From NCBI GenBank assembly GCA_947460365.1, contig CANHJH010000004.1, forward strand, positions 1-40,408: DNA of 40,408 nucleotides. Reading direction: 5' to 3'. Both the position numbers and the translations under genes were made by a program. The notes beneath the pieces are model-generated. The model worked only from the letters and a program-made list of their open reading frames with translations, did no database searches and was not told the origin of the DNA. This stretch comes from Sphingobacteriia bacterium (GTDB lineage: Bacteria > Bacteroidota > Bacteroidia > Chitinophagales > Chitinophagaceae). Each line of letters begins with the position of its first letter. Positions within the stretch are counted from its first letter, which is position 1. This document shows positions 25,601 to 32,894 of the stretch, piece after piece.

Positions 25601-25920
25601 ATAGAAATAGCACCCATATTGGTGCCGGTCCAAATATTTCCTCTGTGATCTTCATGAGCAGCCGTTCTCCAACCGATGCTAATAGTGGTAGTATCGGTAG
25701 TAATTGGCTCATATTTTTTCACACTATACCCATCATACCGGTTCATACCCCCTTGGGTTCCGGCCCATATATATCCAAGATGATCTTGCATAACACTATA
25801 TGCAGAACTTTGGGATAATCCCTGCGCAATACTGATACTTTGGAACTTGAAATCTGACGGAATTTGACTGAAAGTGGCTATACTTTTAAGGAATAAAAGT
25901 AACAGAACGGCAAACCGCAT
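22693..25920 (-). CDS. Two-component-regulator-propeller/Y_Y_Y sensor with SpoIIE-type PP2C phosphatase, copy 1
   Basis: A 1075-residue envelope sensor and first gene of the operon. After a signal peptide (about 1-19) come propeller repeats with the Reg_prop pattern, for example DHLGYIWAGTQGGMNRYDGY, EDHRGNIWTGTN, DKEDNIWLGTSSSG and DKNGMVWSSSNFG, then a Y_Y_Y domain (YAYKMEGYDNDWNYSG), one membrane helix at about 802-822 and a cytoplasmic SpoIIE-type phosphatase at about 850-1075. All metal aspartates are kept: GGDYYD (D879), GDATGHG, SDGLPEAP and NPDDIT. In most Bacteroidota such propellers feed a histidine kinase; here the output is a phosphatase for a STAS protein. The ligand is unknown. 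Confidence 0.9.
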   Translation of the reverse strand: MRFAVLLLLFLKSIATFSQIPSDFKFQSISIAQGLSQSSAYSVMQDHLGYIWAGTQGGMNRYDGYSVKKYEPITTDTTTISIGWRTAAHEDHRGNIWTGTNMGAISMYDRKKDQWKNYDPGYAEAYRKQFPNVQLATLGIVLNFYIDTTRQLLYATTFSTGLIVMDLKTGKFNRYWFTDALDRNQKWQDNSFVSVLPIDDHTLLITTGNGIAFFDQRSQKFTKRFFKSADPDKQVFYFQAVKIHPNEYIIGCTKGLVQLNIKTGESTTYTHNNDPKSISAGQVRSICLSKDKKKLWLGIDGLGVELMDLTTGTFLHINEKTAPNAGIKSELYYNIIEDKEDNIWLGTSSSGMLKYDPNLKKMNYLRAKDPADMPLGFSVTWGSLIDSDNNLWVGGAEAGAGITMINRKNRTSTRYLNDSKSLETRRWVFGEDNIGAIYAIGYSRLSRILYRKDKDAGSFKEVSNLTKAYKAGKLASQLNQTFFYLTSSGDLIAGGDTAILIADKTGALKMKAYTPLLKVNSRIKYIINKGPGKTYILTNKHFWKWNEQTGALTNLTPWIELNPVQFLIMAYADVLADQYVYIPTFGYGLMELDLKAKKYKILNLKDGIPNQYLYDVTIDKNGMVWSSSNFGIIRYNPKTKAFKGFYKTDGAQDFEFNASSLSKSKNGELAYCGLFGANYFFPENVKDNPNAPDVIIQSITKKGNIINIEAAESAEEVEVQYNENQLSLEFIAFNFKSPEFNQYAYKMEGYDNDWNYSGNRHFATYTNLPSGKYKFLVKASNNDGIWNEKGATLLIRVYPAPWFSWWAYLIYLITLGYLIKLFVKYRETQQKKKMDDERKNSELQAARDFQQSMLPKTLPARNDLDIATFLRSSTEIGGDYYDFFEQKNGELYVVCGDATGHGIISGMMVSIAKAGLNGISSALPNEILNKLNSVIKRVDLGTMRMSLNMLQINNNQVTMSSAAMPPIYRYVAASGQVEEIQISGLPLGGLKNELFELEERPFERGDAFVLLSDGLPEAPNKMSELFDYTRVHQLIEQHGSKDAATIKDELINAVDTWLSGENNPDDITIIVIKKK

Positions 25921-25936
25921 AGAAGCTTAGTTTAGG

Positions 25937-25964
25937 TATTGGATTAGCTTTAAAATTATTGGAT
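25937..25964. promoter_or_regulatory. Direct repeat (ATCCAATA on minus strand) upstream of the signalling operon
   Basis: TATTGGAT occurs at 25937-25944 and again at 25957-25964, exactly 20 bp apart and 17 nt before the first gene. Two helical turns between identical octamers is the layout of an operator for a dimeric regulator. No clear TAnnTTTG element could be placed, so the promoter itself is not identified. Confidence 0.35.
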
Positions 25965-26076
25965 ATCACAACTTTACAGTCAATTCCAACCTGTAACAAA
26001 GTCCAGATTTGCTTGTTATTTGTCCATTTTTAGCACTTTTTATGTCTTTTTGTACAAGCTATAGTAAAAATTGCTT

Positions 26077-27624
26077 TTATCCTCCCCAACCTGCTCTATC
26101 TAAGCTTCGGTATTGTATGGCTTCTGCTACATGCTCTGCCTGAATATCTTCACTTGCGGCTAAATCGGCTATTGTGCGGCTCACTTTTAATATTCTATCA
26201 TAAGCGCGGGCGCTTAAGTTTAATCGTTCCATGGCTTTTTTTAACAGGCTTTCTGAAATTTTATTCAATACACAAACAGTGCGTAGTGTACCGGCCCCCA
26301 TTTGGGCATTGGCATAAACCCCTTCCATTCCATTGAAACGGTTTGACTGAATTTCACGTGCTTTAATAACTCTTTGTCTGATATCGGCAGATGTTTCGCC
26401 CAGCTGCTCCTGGTGGTTGGTTAGGGCAGAAAATGACACAGGGGTAACTTCTACATGTAAATCGATTCGATCTAATAGTGGCCCAGATACCTTATTCAAA
26501 TATTTTTGAACGATGCCCGAGCCGCAAGTACAATCTTTTTCGGGATGGTTGTAAAACCCACAAGGACAGGGATTCATAGATGCCAATAACATAAAATTAG
26601 CCGGAAAATCAAGCGCCATTTTAGTCCTGGAGATACTCACTTTTCGCTCCTCCATGGGTTGGCGCATTACTTCTAAAACAGTTCGTTTAAATTCGGGCAG
26701 CTCATCTAAAAACAATACGCCGTTGTGCGCTAAGGAGATTTCGCCGGGTTGCGGATTACTTCCACCGCCCACCAACGCCATGTCTGATATTGTATGATGG
26801 GGAGATCTGAATGGTCTTTTGTTAATTAAAGCGCTTCCCGTTGGCAACTTACCCGCTACGCTATGAATTTTGGTAGTTTCTAAAGCTTCTTGTAACGATA
26901 AAGGCGGCAGTATAGTTGGCATGCGTTTGGCCAACATAGTTTTTCCTGCACCGGGCGGACCAATTAATATAGCATTATGCCCGCCTGCGGCGGCAATTTC
27001 TAACGCACGTTTTATATTTTCTTGCCCTTTTACATCCGTAAAGTCAAAACCATATTGATCTTGTGTATTAAAAAAATCATCCCTGGTATTCACTACTTCC
27101 GGTTGCAGTGTTTGTTCATTTTCAAAAAAATCAACTACTTGATTGATGTGATCTACCCCATACACATTCAACTGATTCACCATTGCAGCTTCCCGCACAT
27201 TTGGTTTTGGAACAATCAACCCTTTGAAGCCTTCCTTACGGGCTTGAATAGCAATAGGCAAAGCCCCTTTGATTGGTTGCACCGATCCGTCGAGCCCCAG
27301 TTCACCCATAATTACATAGTGCGAAAGTTCTTCCGGATTAGCTAATTGTTCACTTGCAGCCAATACGCCAATGGCAATCGGTAAATCAAATGATGATCCC
27401 GTTTTTCTAATATCTGCAGGTGCAAGGTTTACTACTACTTTAGTTCGTGGCATATGAAAGCCATTGGTTTTAATAGCACTTTCCGTTCTTTGTAAACTTT
27501 CTCTCACTGCAATATCAGGTAGCCCTACAATTGCATAACCTTGTCCCATACTAACATTTACCTCAATAGTAATAGTAATTGCTTCCACGCCATACACAGC
27601 GCTGCCAAATGTTTTAACCAACAT
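26077..27624 (-). CDS. comM: ComM/YifB family Mg-chelatase-like AAA+ ATPase
   Basis: A 515-residue AAA+ protein of the ComM family, a hexameric helicase that aids branch migration during natural transformation. The N-terminal domain (MLVKTFGSAVYGVEA, GYAIVGLPDIAVRESLQR) is followed by the AAA+ core with Walker A GPPGAGKT at 222-229, Walker B GVLFLDELPEF, a cysteine-rich CPCGFYNHPEKDCTCG loop, the LLDRIDLHVEV segment and the C-terminal helical part. The ATG at 27624 is used because family proteins start there; an in-frame TTG at 27687 would add an unrelated hydrophobic extension. It follows the MutS-like gene after 155 bp. Confidence 0.95.
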   Translation of the reverse strand: MLVKTFGSAVYGVEAITITIEVNVSMGQGYAIVGLPDIAVRESLQRTESAIKTNGFHMPRTKVVVNLAPADIRKTGSSFDLPIAIGVLAASEQLANPEELSHYVIMGELGLDGSVQPIKGALPIAIQARKEGFKGLIVPKPNVREAAMVNQLNVYGVDHINQVVDFFENEQTLQPEVVNTRDDFFNTQDQYGFDFTDVKGQENIKRALEIAAAGGHNAILIGPPGAGKTMLAKRMPTILPPLSLQEALETTKIHSVAGKLPTGSALINKRPFRSPHHTISDMALVGGGSNPQPGEISLAHNGVLFLDELPEFKRTVLEVMRQPMEERKVSISRTKMALDFPANFMLLASMNPCPCGFYNHPEKDCTCGSGIVQKYLNKVSGPLLDRIDLHVEVTPVSFSALTNHQEQLGETSADIRQRVIKAREIQSNRFNGMEGVYANAQMGAGTLRTVCVLNKISESLLKKAMERLNLSARAYDRILKVSRTIADLAASEDIQAEHVAEAIQYRSLDRAGWGG

Positions 27625-27650
27625 AAATTGTTCAATAATTAGCCAAAAGA

Positions 27651-27658
27651 CGCAGATA
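27651..27658 (-). promoter_or_regulatory. Candidate -7 promoter element of comM (TATCTGCG)
   Basis: The minus strand reads TATCTGCG, close to the TATCTTCG variant, 26 nt before the comM ATG. It supports the ATG at 27624 over the more distal TTG, which would lie upstream of this site. Confidence 0.4.
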
Positions 27659-27685
27659 AAAAAAACTAAATGCAGTAAATTAATC

Positions 27686-27718
27686 AACCTCTCCTGGTAG
27701 TGAATAAATAGAGAGGTT
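27686..27718. other. Inverted repeat in the gap between the MutS-like gene and comM
   Basis: An 8-bp inverted repeat (AACCTCTC at 27686-27693, GAGAGGTT at 27711-27718) with a 17-nt spacer. A T run follows about 14-20 nt later on the minus strand. The distance to the T run makes it a weak terminator candidate; an operator is equally possible. Confidence 0.3.
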
Positions 27719-27753
27719 ACAAACAGTATGAAGATAAATTAAAAAATCAACAA

Positions 27754-27774
27754 TAAAAAGTAAAAATTCAAAAG
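27754..27774. repeat. Short degenerate 7-bp repeat after the MutS-like gene
   Basis: TAAAAAG, TAAAAAT and TCAAAAG follow one another. The first unit is identical to the rplS-upstream repeat unit, so the array belongs to the same 7-bp type. Confidence 0.4.
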
Positions 27775-27779
27775 CATAA

Positions 27780-29093
27780 TCAACAATTCTCCAATAAATC
27801 TACCACCCCTTCTCGCTTCAATATCAAATAACCCAACCGATCATTACTAATGCCTTCTTTTAATTGATAGCTGAATGATAATTGATCGTTTACTACACTG
27901 GTTTCAAAATAGTGGAATTGTATGTTGCTGTGCTTTTTTAATGGTTCACCAATTTCGTATAAGTGTGTAGATAAAATAAACAGTGCATTATTCATTTTGC
28001 GTAGCCCCTCAATTACGGTGGTACTGCATTTTACCGCATCTTGTTGGTTGGTGCCTTTAAATAATTCATCTATAAGTATCAACCATTTTTTACCATCACT
28101 AATTCGGTTAATGGTGTTTTTTATTCTTTGTACTTCATTAAAGAAAAAACTTTCGCCTTTGGCTATATTGTCCATCACCTGTATGTTACTGAGTAGTCCA
28201 TCAAAATAACTCAGCCGCATATTTTTTGCAGGCACTCCCATCCCAATATGTGCCAGGTATACTGCGATGCCCGTTGCTTTTATGAAAGTACTTTTGCCTG
28301 CCATGTTAGCTCCGGTAAGAAATAAAAAATTTTCTTTTTCTTGTAATCTTATGGAATAATCTACCGGATGCGAAAGTAGAAAATGAAACAATCCTTTTAT
28401 TTCCACAAATGGCTGCGCCTGATCAACCATTTCAGGAAAACAAAAACCATATTTTTTTCCTGCTTTGGCCAAACTCATGTATGCATCTAGTTGATGATAA
28501 ATATGCATTAATTCCAATGCCGATTGTTTAAATCGATGCCTTATAAAGTTGCCGAAGGTCAGCACTTCAATAGCTGTTAGATCATTTTTATTTTTTAGTA
28601 TCATCTCCTGAATGACAGGCTTATCTAACAAAAAGATTAACTGCTTTGCAGTTTTCTTGAGTTGAATATGTTGGTTGTTCGTTGAAATATTTTCAGCAAT
28701 TATTTGCATTCCTTTCACAAAATCAAGTGTGTGTTGCACAGAGAATAGGGTAAAAGAATAATCATCTTTATGCCAAAATTTATACCACCTACTATTAACA
28801 TATTCAGGTGTAGAAGGATATTGTTCAACTGCTGTTTCATAATATTTTTCTAATACCATGATAGTGCCATTAGTAGGACTAACTGGCCATTTTGCTTCTA
28901 TCGACAATAAGTGCTGAATAGTTTGTTGTGTATCTGCAATTGCCTCAACAGTAGGGAGAGGATTACTTAATAAATAACGCAAGTATTCTCTGCCACCATT
29001 GGTTTGCGTAAAATTTAACTGATGGAATATGGATTGATCTTCTTCTACATGAAAAATAGAAAGATCGTTTTGGGTGATTTTATCTACTTGCAT
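27780..29093 (-). CDS. Short MutS-like ATPase (lacks mismatch-recognition domain)
   Basis: A 437-residue protein with the helical core/clamp and ATPase domain of the MutS superfamily but without the N-terminal mismatch-binding and connector domains of a full MutS (about 850 residues). The ATPase has Walker A GANMAGKS at 261-268, ILIDELFKGTN as Walker B and signature, and the STH switch (LSTHLYEIGEP). There is no Smr nuclease domain, so it is not MutS2. It probably acts on branched or structured DNA, if at all; its function is unknown. It begins 9 nt after the dihydroorotase gene, so the two are likely co-transcribed. Confidence 0.88.
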   Translation of the reverse strand: MQVDKITQNDLSIFHVEEDQSIFHQLNFTQTNGGREYLRYLLSNPLPTVEAIADTQQTIQHLLSIEAKWPVSPTNGTIMVLEKYYETAVEQYPSTPEYVNSRWYKFWHKDDYSFTLFSVQHTLDFVKGMQIIAENISTNNQHIQLKKTAKQLIFLLDKPVIQEMILKNKNDLTAIEVLTFGNFIRHRFKQSALELMHIYHQLDAYMSLAKAGKKYGFCFPEMVDQAQPFVEIKGLFHFLLSHPVDYSIRLQEKENFLFLTGANMAGKSTFIKATGIAVYLAHIGMGVPAKNMRLSYFDGLLSNIQVMDNIAKGESFFFNEVQRIKNTINRISDGKKWLILIDELFKGTNQQDAVKCSTTVIEGLRKMNNALFILSTHLYEIGEPLKKHSNIQFHYFETSVVNDQLSFSYQLKEGISNDRLGYLILKREGVVDLLENC

Positions 29094-29102
29094 TTTTTTG
29101 GG

Positions 29103-30449
29103 TTAATCTCGGTTAAAAGAAAGTCGTTCTCCCCATTGTGATTCATCAAACTGCCCTTTTCCATATACCGGATGCCCATTTACAAAAGTATAGTCTATTG
29201 TGGCAGGAACGGTGAACCCTTCTAAAGGGCTCCAGCCGCATTTGTACAATATGTTTTCTTTACTGATGGTGTTGGGTTGATTCATATCTACCATCACTAA
29301 GTCGGCAAAATAGCCTTCTCTAATATATCCCCTGTCTTTTATTTGAAAACATTCGGCTACAGAGTGACTCATTTTTTGTACTACTTTCTCTAAACTAATT
29401 TTCCCTTCTTGTACATAGTGTAACATCAGTTGTAGAGCATGCTGCACCAAGGGTAAGCCGGCATGTGCATGTTCATAGTCTTCCTGTTTTTCTTCCCAGG
29501 TATGCGGCGCATGGTCTGTAGCTATAATGTCTAATCGGTCGTCCAGTAACGCTTTCCATAATGCTTCTTTATTATAGGCTGCTTTAATTGCAGGGTTACA
29601 CTTTATTTGGTTGCCTAATCGCCCATAATCATCTGCTGTAAAATGTAAATGATGTACACAAACTTCTGCCGTAATTTGTTTATCCCCCAACGGAATCATA
29701 TTGGTAAACAATTGCAATTCTTTCTCGGTAGAAATATGAAGAATATGCAATCGGCTTCCATTTCTTTTAGCATATTGTATGGCTTTAAAAGAAGATTCAA
29801 AACAAACTTCTTCGTCGCGAATAATCGGATGATCCGAAGGCGCTAACCGCTGTTTGGTGTTTTTAAGCTGATGAAATTTTTCTGTAAACAACGGCTCATC
29901 TTCACAATGGGTGGCTATTAACATCTCGGAACCGCCAAACACTCTTTCTAAAACCAATGGACTATTTACCAATAAATTGCCGGTAGAGGAACCCATAAAA
30001 ATCTTTAACCCGCAAATAGCATGTTTAAATTTATTGGCTTGCAGAATATCCTCTAAATTATCGTTCGACGTACCCATAAAAAACGAATAATTGGCTAATG
30101 AACACTCTTTTGCCCGTGCATATTTCTGTTCTAACAAATCCAAGGTAAACGCTGGAGGCTTAGTATTGGGCATCTCCATAAATGAAGTGGTGCCACCTGC
30201 TACTGCTGCCCTCGCTTCAGAATAAATAGTGGCTTTATGTGTTAACCCGGGCTCTCTAAAATGAACTTGATCATCTATAACGCCGGGCAATAACAGCTTA
30301 TCGGTGCCAATAAAATCTTCCGATTTAGCTTTTATGTCAATACTCCCACCTATTTTCTCAATTCTTCCATTTTTAATGAGAATATCTCCATAAATCCTTT
30401 GTCCTTCATTAACAATGCACGTATCTTTAATTATTATATTATGTTGCAT
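29103..30449 (-). CDS. pyrC: Dihydroorotase (type I-like, Bacteroidota form)
   Basis: A 448-residue amidohydrolase of pyrimidine synthesis that cyclises carbamoyl-aspartate to dihydroorotate. Motifs: IDDQVHFREPG at 59-68, MEMPNTKPP, CGLKIFMGSSTGN with Lys149, ATHCEDEP with His181, EVCVHHLHF and IIATDHAPHT with the catalytic Asp. The usual HxH reads Q-V-H here, so the first metal His is Gln61. Everything else needed for dihydroorotase is present, so it is probably still active with altered metal binding. Divergent from the RemB-like gene; the two ATGs are 34 bp apart. Confidence 0.9.
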   Translation of the reverse strand: MQHNIIIKDTCIVNEGQRIYGDILIKNGRIEKIGGSIDIKAKSEDFIGTDKLLLPGVIDDQVHFREPGLTHKATIYSEARAAVAGGTTSFMEMPNTKPPAFTLDLLEQKYARAKECSLANYSFFMGTSNDNLEDILQANKFKHAICGLKIFMGSSTGNLLVNSPLVLERVFGGSEMLIATHCEDEPLFTEKFHQLKNTKQRLAPSDHPIIRDEEVCFESSFKAIQYAKRNGSRLHILHISTEKELQLFTNMIPLGDKQITAEVCVHHLHFTADDYGRLGNQIKCNPAIKAAYNKEALWKALLDDRLDIIATDHAPHTWEEKQEDYEHAHAGLPLVQHALQLMLHYVQEGKISLEKVVQKMSHSVAECFQIKDRGYIREGYFADLVMVDMNQPNTISKENILYKCGWSPLEGFTVPATIDYTFVNGHPVYGKGQFDESQWGERLSFNRD

Positions 30450-30483
30450 AAACGTATTATTTAAAATCCAAAACTTATCTGTG

Positions 30484-32172
30484 ATGCAATTTATTAAATC
30501 CTTTTGCTTAACCTTTATTTTTTTAAGTCCTTTCCTGATATCGGCTCAAACTACATTCATCCCAATGGGCATGAAAGATTATAATTTGATTGAAAGACTG
30601 GAAGTTAAAAGTCAGCGTCCGGAACTAAATTTCAGCCATATTAAGCCTTTAAATAGGCGGATGTTTACGCAACAAGTGGAGCAAATAGACAGTTTAATAA
30701 AGAAAGATGCTGATTTTGCGGAAAGATTTAGTAAGGTAGATCAATACAATATCGATCGGTTTCTTACCAATAATGCCGAATGGGCTTCCAATTCAAAATC
30801 TAAGCAACCTCAAAATATTTTTCATCACTTCTTTAGTACTAAAAGCAATTTCGTAGAAGTGCATAATAAAGAGGTGTATTTTCAGTTGAGTCCTTTAATG
30901 ACTTTAGAATACGGTAATGAAGACGGATATAATAAAATGGTGTATCACAGCGCCCGAGGAATCAGTGTTCGTGCAAGACTTGCAGATAAAGTAGGGTTCG
31001 ATTTATATTTCACCGACAATCAGGAACGCGCTCCACGGTACGTGCAATCATGGGTGGGGCAACATTTAGCTATTCCGGGTGCGGGTTATTTTAAACCATT
31101 GGGGGTAGTAGAAGGGTACGATTATACCGAAGTTAGGGGATCTGTTAACTGGAAGGTTACTAAAATGATTGATATGCAATTTGGGTACGATCGCAACTTT
31201 ATTGGCAATGGGTTACGCAGTACTTTTTTAAGTGATTTTAGTAATCCGGGATTATTTTTTAAAATTAATACGAGATTCTGGAAGCTCAATTACGAGAACC
31301 TTTTCATGGAACTTACTGCCACCAATCCCTATATACCTAATGGAGGAAAGTTAATGCCTAAAAAGTATTTTAGAATGAATCACATCAGTGTAAATGCTTT
31401 CAAATGGCTGAATCTGGGCATTTTTGATGCAGTAATGTTTGGTAGAGCCGATCATTTTGATTTTATGTACCTCAATCCAATTCTTTTCTTAATGCCGGGT
31501 CAGCAGCAATTAGGCAGTCCAGATAATAATATGCTTGGCGTTGATTTTAAGGCTAATCTGGCTAAAAAAATACAGTTATACGGACAGTTAAACTTCGATG
31601 AATTTTATACCAAAGAATTATTTTCCAGCAAAAAAGCATGGACCAGCAAATACGCGTATCAATTGGGTTTAAAATACATAGATGTATTGGGTATTAAGAA
31701 TGTAGATCTTCAGTTAGAGAGTAACCGTGTTCGTCCATTTACTTATTCCCATTTAGATAGTGTAAGCAGTTGGACGCACTACAATCAACCATTGGCACAT
31801 CCTTTAGGATCTAACTTTCAAGAGTATATCGCTGTGTTAAAAGCGCAACCATTAAAACGATTGTACCTCGATGCTAAAGTGATGTATTATAAGCAGGGAT
31901 TAGATTCTGTGGGCTTAAATATGGGAGGCAATCCATTAAATTTATACACTACCCGTCCGAGAGATAATAACTGGATGGTGGGTAGTGGTAATGAGGCTAC
32001 TTGTCTTCAAATCATGTTAAATGCATCGTATGAGTTTGCCGAAAATTTCTTTTTAGATGTATCATTCAATAGAAGAAGTTATAAAACACAATTAACAGGC
32101 GTAACACCCGATGCTACGGTTATTTCAACCGCCCTTCGTTGGAATATGGCTAAAAGAGCATTCATGTTTTAA
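30484..32172 (+). CDS. Outer-membrane beta-barrel protein, RemB/Wzi (capsule assembly) type
   Basis: A 562-residue protein with a cleavable signal peptide (FLSPFLISAQ, cut near residue 22) and long aromatic-rich amphipathic strands typical of an outer-membrane barrel. The N-terminal MGMKDYNLIERLEVKS segment and the TDNQERAPRYVQSW and FIGNGLRSTFLSDFSNPGLFFK segments fit the Bacteroidota family annotated as capsule assembly Wzi-like or gliding protein RemB. The ATG at 30484 is preferred over one at 30415, which would overlap the pyrC start and hide the signal peptide. Its stop codon shares a TTAA with the convergent porT stop. Exact role (surface polysaccharide or motility) is not resolved. Confidence 0.75.
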   Translation: MQFIKSFCLTFIFLSPFLISAQTTFIPMGMKDYNLIERLEVKSQRPELNFSHIKPLNRRMFTQQVEQIDSLIKKDADFAERFSKVDQYNIDRFLTNNAEWASNSKSKQPQNIFHHFFSTKSNFVEVHNKEVYFQLSPLMTLEYGNEDGYNKMVYHSARGISVRARLADKVGFDLYFTDNQERAPRYVQSWVGQHLAIPGAGYFKPLGVVEGYDYTEVRGSVNWKVTKMIDMQFGYDRNFIGNGLRSTFLSDFSNPGLFFKINTRFWKLNYENLFMELTATNPYIPNGGKLMPKKYFRMNHISVNAFKWLNLGIFDAVMFGRADHFDFMYLNPILFLMPGQQQLGSPDNNMLGVDFKANLAKKIQLYGQLNFDEFYTKELFSSKKAWTSKYAYQLGLKYIDVLGIKNVDLQLESNRVRPFTYSHLDSVSSWTHYNQPLAHPLGSNFQEYIAVLKAQPLKRLYLDAKVMYYKQGLDSVGLNMGGNPLNLYTTRPRDNNWMVGSGNEATCLQIMLNASYEFAENFFLDVSFNRRSYKTQLTGVTPDATVISTALRWNMAKRAFMF

Positions 32173-32894
32173 TCTTCTAAATGTATAGAAAATACAATCA
32201 TTCTGGATTGCAATTTATCAAATACGTTGGAATATTTTAAAGCAGGATCTATTTTATGTATATCTGAAAGCCCGTAACTGATTTTAATTTCAGGTGAAAT
32301 GGTTACAAATGGCAGGTACAAATTAATACCAATACCTGCTTCTAAACCTACATCGTATTTTTTAATTTTAATAATGTCTTCTGCGTTCCTAGAAGTTGCA
32401 CTATTTGAAAGATCTATATCGAATTTTACACCACCTAGCAGGTATGCTCTGAAATTATCTATTCTGTCTGAATTAAATTTAATTTGCAATGGAAAGCTCA
32501 TCATGGTAGAGGGGAGCACTTGTAACTGTTCTATGTTTTCGCCCGGCAATCTTTTATCGCCAAGAACATAATTAATGGCTTTCCCACCACCAATCATTAG
32601 TTGAGGATTAAATCTTGCCTGAAAATGATCCGTCATTCTGGCTGTTGCCAATAAGCCCATCGTTATACCGCCACTGGGTTTGGGGTAGGCCGATAGAATG
32701 CTGTCGTTCAAGAAATTGGGAGAACGGTTAAGTTGTAAATACGAACTGTTGTATCCCAGCGTAATGCCAAAATAATACAATTGATTTTCTGAGTGCATAC
32801 GATATTGTGGACGTAATTGGGCAGGAGATTGCATAGAAATCCCGATGCAACAAAAAGTCAACAAGATTATTTGCTTCCGCAATAAATGGTGCAT
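32169..32894 (-). CDS. porT: PorT-family outer-membrane protein (type IX secretion)
   Basis: A 241-residue protein with a signal peptide ending in MQSPAQ and a predicted eight-stranded barrel (repeated patterns such as LYYFGITLGYNSSYLQL, LQIKFNSDRIDNFRAYLLGGVKF). The PorT family is needed for the type IX secretion system and gliding in Bacteroidota. The ubiE-porT gene order is a known conserved neighbourhood in the phylum and supports the call. Its start overlaps the end of ubiE by 28 nt, so it is probably translationally coupled. The other type IX components are not in this window. Confidence 0.78.
   Translation of the reverse strand: MHHLLRKQIILLTFCCIGISMQSPAQLRPQYRMHSENQLYYFGITLGYNSSYLQLNRSPNFLNDSILSAYPKPSGGITMGLLATARMTDHFQARFNPQLMIGGGKAINYVLGDKRLPGENIEQLQVLPSTMMSFPLQIKFNSDRIDNFRAYLLGGVKFDIDLSNSATSRNAEDIIKIKKYDVGLEAGIGINLYLPFVTISPEIKISYGLSDIHKIDPALKYSNVFDKLQSRMIVFSIHLED

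Noticed and set aside
27625-27687. N-terminal extension of ComM from a TTG start
   Set aside because: The added residues are hydrophobic and unlike any ComM; MLVKTFGSAVYGVEA at the ATG 27624 is the family start, and a -7 element lies between the two.
30415-30483. Upstream ATG for the RemB-like gene
   Set aside because: It overlaps the divergent pyrC start and places a non-signal stretch before a clear signal peptide that begins at 30484.
30476-30483. TATCTGTG as promoter of the RemB-like gene
   Set aside because: It touches the ATG with no spacer, leaving no room for a transcription start before the start codon.
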